Below are positions 8,934-18,133 of a stretch of DNA of 25,477 nt, in pieces (the first letter of the stretch is position 1; every line of letters begins with the position of its first letter). The DNA comes from Ettlia oleoabundans (lineage: Eukaryota; Chlorophyta; Chlorophyceae; Chlamydomonadales), in NCBI GenBank assembly GCA_019693395.1, contig JAAMXP010001069.1, forward strand, positions 1 to 25,477. The letters are read 5' to 3'. A program made the translations under genes and the position numbers. The notes beneath the pieces were generated by a model. That model ran no database searches. It was given only the letters and a program-made list of their open reading frames with translations, and was not told where the DNA came from.

Positions 8934-11900
8934 ATGCCCACCGGTGGCGGCGAGGAGCGGCGCCATGCCCGGCGACCGGTGCGCGCTGTTAGCCAGCACC
9001 TGACCCCTGCAGCACGGTCTTCCGCTCACGGTCAAGTCGCCGGATCTAGAAACGCGGGTGTTAGGGGCAGCCCCAGTGCCGATTTTCTGCAGCTGGCCCA
9101 GGGGGGCCCCCAAGGCTGGGACTGCCTGCCGCACACTGCGCTGGAGCACATTTTCAACCGGCTCGAGCTACGCGACCTTGCAGCTGCTGCTAGCGTGTGC
9201 AGTACCTGGCGCTACGAGGCGTCGCTGGACGCCCGCTGGCGGGCCTTCTGGCAGCAGCAAGTCAGCGATGTGGGCCTCTGGCGTTGGGCCAAGGCGGATG
9301 GTGAGGCAAACCCCGGCTTTGTGCCTGTTGCTTTTCCGGCAACTGGCAGGCTGCATGGCTCCTAGTTTTGGGCCTTGCACTTGCGCCAATTCAACCTTTG
9401 CTCCCAATTGTTTCCTAGCGTGATTTGAAGGAAGGGTGATGCAATGATGAATGTATCATCTTCACCTTTGCTTCACCCTGCAGGCGGCTACCGCCAGCAG
9501 TTGCGCGCCAAGCACCTTGTGCGGCGGGGTGACTGTGCTGCCACAGTCTTCCCATTCAACCGCCGTGACGGTGCCGTCAGCGAGGTGCTGTTCTTTGACG
9601 GCGGATCCCGCGATGCAGACAAGCGCATCCTCACTGTGCAGGCACGAAACAGAGTAGGGGGTCAAAATGCAACAGCTGAGCACCGTTGCATTTCCGCAAA
9701 TCATCTCAACTGCTTTCTTGCTTGACAATTGTGGGCACCACATTGATTACTCTTCCCTTGCCCACTTCGCTATGCCACTCCGCAGCCTCCCATTGTGCCG
9801 GGGCAGTCAGTGCGGCTACGTGGGAGCCGCATCAAGGTGTGGGACGCATCGGCTCTAATGGCTCAACGCCCGCTGCTCGTTGTGCATGATGTGCTAAAGC
9901 ACATGCAGCTGGAGGATGGCTGCCTGTTTCTGTGGCGAATCGCCGACGATGCAGTGGTGCCATTGGTGAGGGGTTGATGGCAACTGCTTTGCTTCTTGCT
10001 TCGTGGCAGGCATGCCAGGGTTTTGGCGGGCTTCAGCATGCGGCTGTTTCATGAAAAACGGTGCCGCAGACTCCCCGCTACTATGGCTTGCATGGCTTTC
10101 GTCCTTCATATAGCGGTCACATTTTCTTCCTGCTGCCTTTTGGGCGCTACTGGCTCTGTTCACCAAATATTCACTCTCCCTGTCTGCCGCCGCAGGCCAC
10201 TGGCGATTCCTTGGATGCCGCTTCGGCAGAGCAAGCGGCAGCGGCCCGCTGGACCGAGCATCCTGCAATCACTGCCTCAGTTCTAGAACCGGGGCAGCTG
10301 ATGTTGAAAGACATCCCCTTGGAGGCACCGTATGGCAGGTGTGTGTGTGGCATCCAGCAGCATTTTGTGAAGATGAGTAACCTATGGTGGGGCGTAGCGG
10401 TGCTGCTGCTTACCCACCCATCCGCACGGCCAAGCATCCCAGTCTGCCCTGCGCCCACCTTTGTGTGGCGTCTAGTTCCTGTTGCTTTTCCACCCTACCT
10501 TGTCGTCCTGCATTGTGTTATGCTCTGGTTTCACAGGGGCATGACACCGTGCGAGTATCTGGACATGAGTGGAGGCCTGGTGGCCGGCAGCATCATGGTG
10601 CCCAGCCAGGGCCGCCTCATCATGCGCCTGTTTGATGTGGCAACTGGGCGCTGCCTCCGCGCCAGCTCATGTGCGCTGGTGGAGGAAGTCCAGCCACCGG
10701 TGGGTGAGGGTGTTCGTGGTGGCGTGCATGCAGTTGTGATTGGCAGGTGGCAGTGCTGCGCCTGTCCTGATCCATGAGGGTGCAAGGGCCGCAAGGGGCG
10801 GCCTAGGCCACCTGTGGGTGCTCCAACGACGATTTTGTCTTGCTCTGTCTTTCTTTCGTTGAGTTTAGACTCCGCCATCGTTTTAGTTCGCTTCAGGTGC
10901 AGCATAGATGAGAGGAAGTAAGTATCAGGTGGCCATCAGTTGCAGCTTTCGTGCTCCTTTTGCCAAAGATGCTCAAGTGTTCTCGTGCACTTGCCCTGGT
11001 CTGCAGCCCATGCTGCAGCTGCAGGACAACGAGTGCACGATGATAGTTACACGGAGCGGTGAGGTGGGCAGCCTCGTGGCCGCCACATGCGCCCTGTTTG
11101 ACAGCCGCGTCTTCTTCTGGCGCCTCAAGGACAAATGGGTTGCAGCGGGGCAAGCGGCGGCAGCAGCCGCAGAGGCTGAGGCGGCTAGCACAGACGCTGC
11201 GGAGCGGGAGCACCGCCTGGCGGCGGCACGGGCTGCTGCCTGGGACCCGGCAGCAGTGCCCGTCGCGAACACAGCAGTGGCGGCAGCAGTACCAGGCGGG
11301 GAGGGTGCTGCCGGTGGTACAGCGGGGTTCGAAGAGCGGTATGAGTTGCGGCGTGTGTACAGCACTGAGGAGGAGGAGCCCATTGTGGACCTTAGTATAT
11401 CCACCACCGCCCAGCGACTGTTTGTGGTGGGCATGGAGCATGTGAGTGGTTGTGACGGGGTATCGCTTACTGCAATAGCACTGAAGCACGGAGGCGGGTG
11501 CAACTAGCCGGCGTGTGCTGCTACTGGTTTCCACTGGATTCAGGTTGGCTTCTCTCTTGTGGGCAGAGGCGCAGGCAGGAATGCCTTCTCCCGGGCGATG
11601 CCTTAGCATATGCACCGCCCCTGCCCATGCCCTTGACTCCGCCACCTGCTGCAGATCTTTATTGTTGATTTGGCAGGCGTCCCCCTTATGCGTGTGTCTC
11701 TGGTTCGCTGGCGGGGTGTCCTGCCGCCCGGCCAGTTCATTACGCCGGGGGATGTGGGGGCCTTCAGGTGTGGTCGGGGATGCAGGTGGTGCTTTGCCAG
11801 CAGCCGCTGCTGTTCAACCTTTCCATGAGACATACGGTGTCAATTGTGACCAAGTTGCAAATGCTACATTACGTGCTTGCCTTCCGGTTTGGAGGCCTGG

Positions 11901-13588
11901 CCACTATCCAACACTGTTGTGCATGTGATGCCTCTCCACTCGTCACAACAGTTTTGTAGCAGTGCAGCAGTGCAGCGTGTCATGGCTGGGTATTGACGGA
12001 TCAGTGCTGTCTTTGCCCCCGCCCCCGTTACCTGCCACGCGCCATGCAGCTGGCCGCTGCCCAACAGCACGAAAACAGCATTCTACCTGGACGCTACTAA
12101 CTCGCTCTACATCGCGGAGTTCAGGCGCCCACAGGTGTGAATGAGTTGAGCTTGTTTTCCAGAGCAAAGTTGGCTGATTCAGCGTTAGGGGGTGGTTTGA
12201 GCGGGGGGGTGCGTGTTGGCTGACTGACAGTAGACTGTTCGGCACTTCTTTTGTGGCATCTGCTGCCATGCTGTCGCAAAATGTCATGGCAAGGCATACA
12301 ACTTGCTTTTGGTGTCCTTGACTTTCCGCCCTGCTGCCACTCTATCCCACCCTTATTTGTTCTAATTGTATCTAGCAGCAGCCTCAACCACTGCAGCCGC
12401 CTGCATTGGTGCCTTCCTTGTCACGGCACTCTTCACCTCCTTTCGCTGCCCTGCTGCCCTGCTGCCCGCCTGTCTGCCTGCCGTGCAGCTGTCAGACTTT
12501 TGGTACATGCAGCACAACAGCAGCGATGCGGAGCGAGGACGGCACCCGCACTTTGACCACCATATTGCAGAGCACCTTCAGCCCAACCAGATGAGCTCAA
12601 CCTACTATGTGCAGGTGCTACAGCTAGCAAATGGTCCCAATCCGTTCCTGTGGCTTGCAATCCAGCCTGCCCGCATACCCAGCACAACAGCTACAGCTCC
12701 GCCTCTCTATTTACCGCCGTTGCCATGAAACCCTGCCTTCGACCTCCCTGTTTATTCCCCCTCCCCTTGCAGAGCCACACTGACCTGCGCCCGTCAACCT
12801 CATCGCCCCAGAGCACACTGCATGGGCGGGCAGCTGGGCAGCGTGGCACAGAGCCGCCAGTGGTGGAGTACACTCAGGATGGATGTGTACTGCTCACTTC
12901 CGGCGACTCTAGATGCCCTGCCGTGGCTGCCCTGTTGGGTCACGAGAAAGCGGCAGGGACGTATCTAGAAGGGCTTGGTTCACACACGGCCAAGCCCCGC
13001 AGCGGCGGCAGGGGGCGTGACAGCAGCCGGCAGCAGCCCTTTGTTGCACGTGGCGGGCGAGGCCAGCGTGGGAAGCTTGCACCTCGCGCGCTGGTGTTCA
13101 TTGACACCAGCAGCGGCCGGCGGTTCAAGGCTATACCGCTGGACGGTGTGTGTGAGGCGGTACACAGCGCAGGGCAGTACGTGGTGGCATCTGTTGCGGA
13201 GTTGGGTAGCTACCCAGATGGCCACACTGGCTCCATTGTGGTGCTAGATTTCGCAGGGCGCGGCCTGGGCACCTCAGAAGAGGCCTCCGTGGCGCCAACT
13301 CCCCAGCCTGAGACAGCTGCTGTGGAACAGCAGCCGCAGCAGCGTGGCAAGCGTCGGCAGTGCAGCGCCAGCACAGCACGCAGGCGGCAGCAGCAGGTGG
13401 AGCACGAGGAGGCTGATGAAGAGCAGGAGCATCACGGGTGGCAACAGAAGGGCAGTAGACACGCCAAGCCCAAGTCCAAGCCCGGCCGAAAGCAAACGCG
13501 CGCCACTCACAGTGATGGTAAGGGCAAGACGCCTGCTGCCGTGGCGGACGATGAGGCCGGCCCCTCACGCAAGCGTGGCAAGCGTTAA
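8934..13588 (+). CDS. F-box protein with WD/propeller-like repeats and basic nuclear-type tail
   Basis: Exons: 8934-9300, 9484-9653 (or to 9641), 9786-9965, 10196-10338, 10537-10699, 11007-11441, 11655-11693 (or on to 11767), 11768-11838, 12050-12134, 12489-12614 and 12773-13588; about 864 residues. An F-box lies at residues 63-103 (DCLPHTALEHIFNRLELRDL, then SVCSTWRYEASLDARWRAFW). F-boxes bind SKP1 in SCF ubiquitin ligases. The rest alternates short beta-rich units typical of propellers: GSRIKVWDAS, RLIMRLFDVATGRC, DSRVFFWRLKDKW, FYLDATNSLYIAEF and PRALVFIDTSSGRRF. An Ala-rich loop sits at 11150-11290. The C-terminal 100 residues are Gln/Lys/Arg-rich and end SRKRGKR, a likely nuclear signal. 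A substrate-receptor role is inferred from this architecture. The splice around 11694-11767 is uncertain. TGTAA follows at 13645. Confidence 0.82.
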
Positions 13589-13644
13589 GACGCCTGTTGG
13601 ACAGTTGTGTATTGCTGGCAAGGTATATTCTGCTGATACGTCGA

Positions 13645-13649
13645 TGTAA
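13645..13649 (+). terminator. TGTAA poly(A) signal of the F-box gene
   Basis: TGTAA lies 57 bases after the stop at 13588. The next gene starts at 13848 on the same strand, so the remaining roughly 200 bases must hold its promoter and 5' UTR. No TATA box is obvious there. Confidence 0.6.
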
Positions 13650-13847
13650 AGGCCAGCATTGCAGCATCACCATCGCATCAGCATGAGTTTTCTGCCGCAG
13701 CGGGCAAAGCGGCGGCTGTTCAAGGACGTTCATGGCACGGTATTCGCTGCTACCATATTCTGTTACTGCGGAAACATTCAGTTTTCATCCTACAGCCTGT
13801 TGGCACCCACAACTTGAAGCTAACCGGGGAAGCACCGACACCCTAAG

Positions 13848-16800
13848 ATGAATAGCGATGACGAAATGGACGACCCGTCCTTTATGGCGGCTGTGGCTGC
13901 CCTGGAGGCCCAGCACGTCAAGGTGGGCGGGAACTGTGAACCGTGAACTGGCACGCGTTTGTCTTGGCCCTGTTCACGCACTGATCGCCGCCGTGACCTT
14001 GCTGGGTTTGATGCAGCAGACGCAGGCGAACCCACAACCCTTGCGCGGTTCCCAACCGAGCAGTCCCCTTCAGGTTGCAGGCGGTATGCCGCCTCGGCAG
14101 CCGTCGACAGGCCAGCTGGCCCCGGCTGGGCTGTTTCACCAGCAGCCCGCTGCCCCGCTGCAGCAGATGAACGGTGTGAGCCAGAGTATGACAGGATCTG
14201 CTGCAGTTCCAATGCAGAAGGCCTCGCAGGCGCCTGCTGGCTGGCCACCAATGCCACCCATGCGGCAGCATGCGTCAGGGCAGCAACCAGGGCCCACTTA
14301 TGGGAGAACTGCCAGCACCATGCGCCCACCAGGGCTTAAGGGCAGTGGTCATCAGCAGTGGGCGCAGCCGCCACCACACCAGCAGCACCCACGTGAGAGC
14401 AGCACCCACAGCGTTGGGATGCATGCTCAGGATCTCCAGGCGCGGCTGGCACAGGTGCAAGCAGAACTCAGCCGCAGCGAGGGACAAAACAAGCTGCTAA
14501 CCTCAAACCTGCAGCAGAAGGATCGCGAGCTGTCGGCGCTGCGGCAGCAGAAGCAGCAGCTGGAGCGCGCGGCGGCGGCAGCGGGGCAGGCTGGAGGCTC
14601 AGCAGGCATGCCCCATCGGCCCTCCTTTGCCATGGGAGAGATGCAGAGACATCTTGAGTCTGCACAGAAGCAGCTAGCATTCAAAGAGGCTGAGGTGTGT
14701 GATGCACAAGAATTCGAACCCTTGGGGGAAACCATAGATTGCATGGTGCACTGTGTGCTGGACTGCTGCCGCGCCGATGCAAGCTGGCTGGCCGGCTGCC
14801 GCATGGCGCTGCATGACATGTACCTTGCGAGGTGTAGCTTGATGCTGCCTTGGGTGAGCATGAAATGTAGCAGTGCTGGATGCTGCCATGTCGTTGCCTA
14901 CATGCACCGATGCGGCTTTCCCCAAAACTGGTGATTTCCGCAGATGGAAGATTTGCGGCGCCAGCACGCTGAGCGTACGGAGCGCCTGCGTCAAACAGAG
15001 GCAACACTTGCGGACCTTCGGGAACAGATGAAGCAGTCGGAGCAGGAGGCCGCAGGTAACGGGGCGTCATCTGTGGCGGCGGCAGCAGAGCAGGGACGAA
15101 GCGGCGGAGGCGCGGCAGCAGCTTCAGGAAGGCAACGTCGCAGTTGTGGCCAGGCCTCCTCTGCTGCACTGCCAGCACAGCGCAGCAGCGGTCAAAAACG
15201 GCGGCAATCTGCGGGCACATCTGGTACAGCGGCGCCTCAGACGGGGCCCCCAGCGGCTGCCGCCCCTGCTGCTCCTCCACTGCTTGACCCCGCTGTGCTG
15301 GCGGCGGCCAGCAACCTGACCAGCAGCGCGAGCGTTGTGGCGCAGCTTATGGCGGCATGCAGTGCCAGCATGACATTGCTGGCAGGCGGCACGCCAGGTG
15401 ACAGCAGCAGCAGCAGCAGAAGCAACACAGCGTCCACGGCGTTGCTATTGCGCTCCCGCCTGGCGGCGGCGGAGCAGGCAACAGATGCCGACAGCCTGGC
15501 GTTCTCGGCAGCCTTCTCACGATATGTGCAGCAAGTGGCATGTGGCATGCTGCCCCCCTCTGTGCTGTTGGATAGCATCGCCAGCCTGGCTGCAGCCAGT
15601 GTAGCACAAATGCACAGCAGCAGCAGCGGCAGCAGTAGTGGCGCAGATGTGGGCACTGCCAACCTTCCGGAGCAGCGGCTTTGGCTTCTGGCTGCAGGTC
15701 TGCATGTGGCTCAGCACTTGATAGAGCTGGATCAGGGCTGCCAAGCTGCCGCACTAGCCCCGCCAGCAGCTGCCAGCTCTACAAGTTATCAGGGCAGCGT
15801 GCTGCCTGCTCCTCGCCGGCAGCTGTCCGGCAGAGTTTTACTGACTGGCAGCTCTGGGTCTGTAGCAGCCGCCTTGGAGGTTCCGAGCAGCATGTTGATT
15901 GCAGCAGCCGGCAGCCTTGGCGGCGCATCCAGCGCCGCTGTGCTACCTGGAACTGCGCTCCTTGTGCTGCGGCATGCTTCAGCGTTTGCTGATTTGCAAG
16001 GCGGCGATGGAAGCAGCAGCAGTACCGGCAGTGGCGGTGTGCTCCTGATGGTGGTACTGAAGGTTGTTCTTTTGCTGGGGCAGCAGCATGAGGCGGTGGC
16101 AGCGGGTGCCTTGGGCACTTTGCTGGAGCTTGCCAGGGCAATGCATGGTGATGGCGGGCGATTGGGTCTAGCTCCAATCTTCACCACGGGTCAGTCGTTC
16201 AGCCTTGACCAGTCTAGGACCTGACTCAAATGCAACAAGGCCAGTGCTTGTAGCAATGCCCAACCACTTGGGTCACTCGGTCGGCTTCGGCCCACGGCGG
16301 ACACATGGCCCCCATTCACATTGCCTTCCTTTCAGATCCACTGCTTGCTGCTCCCTCCCCCTTTGCTGCTGCTATTGCTTGACTCGCTCTCATCACTAGC
16401 CTTTGACTGCTCCTGTGCTGTGCTGCACCCTCCTGGCCCTGTGCTGCAGGCGCCATGGAGCTGTTCATGCAGGCTCCAGGGCTGCGCCTGCAGGCAATCA
16501 GCTTGCTGCACCTGTTGCTGGAAGATGTCACCCTGGCTCAGCTATTTGAGAGCAGCTTGGCGCAGGCTGCTGCCGCGCGTGGCGAGCCAGGGCCGCCTAC
16601 CGCCACGGCTGCCACCACCGGGCAGGAAGGCGGCGGCGGCAGTACAACGCCTGGCCGGCCGGGGCAGCCGGCTGCTGGCGGCGACGTCGCCGGTGGCGAG
16701 GATCGCGTGCAGGCGATGCAGCTTGAGGGGCAGCAGCATGAGGCAGCGGCCGGCAGGCACGGCGCTGACTGTGGACCTTGGCTGGGCGCTGCGGTGATTG

Positions 16801-17910
16801 CAGAGCGCCTGCTTGAGAGCTTTGTGCTGGACGACGTCATTCTGCCAGCGCTTTCCAGCTGCAGCGGTGGGGCAGCTGCGCTGTCAGGGTTGGCCGAGCC
16901 CGCCTCCACCGCTGCCAATGCCGACCTGGCGGCCTGTGGTGGCACCTCAGTCGCTGCAGCGCGTGCCGCCATGCAACTTGTGGCGATGCTTCGGGAGCAG
17001 CGGCAACGCAACATCCTTTTAGCCCTGCTGCTGGATGACGCGTGCGGCGCTCCTGGCTGCATGCTGGCTCACCGGCTGATACAGCTGGCGGAGGCCGCAT
17101 CAGCGCCATCAGGCGATGACGCTGATCTCATGCTGCTGTGCCCGGCACAATGGCCCTCAGCAGCAGCAGCAGCCCCAGCCAGCATCGGCAGCGGAAACGG
17201 AAGCAATGCTGGTATGCTGCTGCAGCAGCAGGCGGCATGGCAGCAGCGGCTGCGTGTGGTGCAGGAGGCGCTGACGCTGTTGCGAGGACTGCTGGTGGAT
17301 GACAGCTGCGGTAAGTGTGCTGGTGTGCTGGGACAGCGCTCAGTGATGCAAACCTTGCAGGCCAATGCCAGTCCCTTGATGACATCAGCATGCAGCATCA
17401 GCTCAACTTAATTTACACGCTGATTGTGCCCTGCTTGCACATTGCTGCGTCAGTCTCAACTGCATGGACGCTCGGGTGGTCCGGCTCCTCCAACCATGCG
17501 CTTTGCACTGCCATCACCTTGCCACGCTAAGAGCTTGACCGCCTTCTCCTGTGCCCTGTGCCTGCCTGGCTCCTTGGTTGTTGTGCATAGGTGTATCTGC
17601 CATGGATGATCTGGTCGCGATCCCGGCGGCAGCACGCCTCACTCTGACCACGCTAAGTCGTTTGGCACGCCTGGAGCCGCCGCCTGCAGCATGGGCAGCG
17701 CTGCTGCCACCACCGCTGCCGCTGGCACCCTGGGCTCGTGCGATTGGCAGTTCTACAGATCACGCAAGCATCGCAGAGGCTAATGGAGGTGGATACACGC
17801 TGGGCGGGCTACCGGGGTGCAATGTGGACGATGCGGTTTACATGGCCAAGAGCTGCCGGCGACGGGTGCTGGCACGCATGCAGCAAGCCAGCATGCAGCA
17901 GGGCTGTTAA
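13848..17910 (+). CDS. Coiled-coil / helical-repeat protein, possible ATRIP (ATR-interacting protein)
   Basis: Exons are 13848-13922, 14017-14694, 14944-16189, 16450-17310 and 17591-17910 (TAA), giving 1059 residues with phases 0, 0, 1, 1 all matching. The N-terminus is short and acidic (MNSDDEMDDPSFMAAVAALEA). A Pro/Gln/Met-rich linker follows, then coiled coils at about 164-215 and 233-290 (QARLAQVQAELSRSE, HAERTERLRQTEATLADLRE). The remainder is Ala/Leu-rich helices broken by Ser/Gly/Ala runs, including AGC-repeat Ser tracts near 15402-15420 (LLMVVLKVVLLLGQQHEAV, GLRLQAISLLHLLLEDV, LRVVQEALTLLRGLLVDD). ATRIP has this order: an acidic RPA-binding motif, a coiled coil for dimerisation, and a helical-repeat body that binds the ATR kinase. 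The assignment rests on architecture only; another coiled-coil/armadillo protein is possible. The gene model itself is strong. Confidence 0.6.
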
Positions 17911-17998
17911 AGCCTAAAGCTTGCATGCACTGTATACTACAATGAATAAATCGTGGACTTAGCTGATTATTTATTTGCTGGCCCGCTGTTGCATCCTT

Positions 17999-18003
17999 TG
18001 TAA
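17999..18003 (+). terminator. TGTAA poly(A) signal of the coiled-coil gene
   Basis: TGTAA lies 89 bases after the TAA at 17910; an AATAAA also occurs at 17945-17950. Only 130 bases separate it from the next start codon (18134), so terminator and downstream promoter are nearly back to back. Confidence 0.55.
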
Positions 18004-18030
18004 AAAGATGGGAAGGTTAGCAGACGCCGC

Positions 18031-18076
18031 CGGCATGCTAGTAGCGGGCACGGCACGGCATGTCAGTAGCGGGCAC
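18031..18076 (+). repeat. Two imperfect 21-bp direct repeats upstream of QTRT2
   Basis: Copies at 18031-18051 and 18056-18076 match at 19 of 21 bases; both start CGGCATG and end AGTAGCGGGCAC. They are spaced 25 bases start to start and end 57 bases before the QTRT2 start codon, within its promoter or 5' UTR. Confidence 0.6.
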
Positions 18077-18133
18077 AGTATGCCCCGCGCAGCTTGTCGT
18101 CCCTCTCGCTGTGTGTATGATCGGAGTTGCTCA

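Noticed and set aside
8598..9149. 183-codon minus-strand frame over the F-box exon
   Set aside because: It is the antisense of an exon with a clear F-box; long antisense frames are expected in G/C-rich coding DNA.
10908..11006. ATG at 10908 as a separate gene start, or as an upstream extension of the exon at 11007
   Set aside because: Third positions over 10930-11006 are not G/C-rich and the stretch is pyrimidine-rich before CAG, so it is an intron end.
14695..14934. Continuation of the open frame past 14694
   Set aside because: After GAG|GTGTGT the frame loses coiled-coil character, and splicing to 14944 continues the coil.
15402..15420. AGC repeat as a microsatellite of interest
   Set aside because: It encodes a short Ser run in frame; such repeats are common in chlorophyte exons.
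14944..16224. ATG at 14944 as an independent 426-codon gene
   Set aside because: It is an exon of the coiled-coil gene: acceptor CAG directly before it, and donors and phases match both sides.
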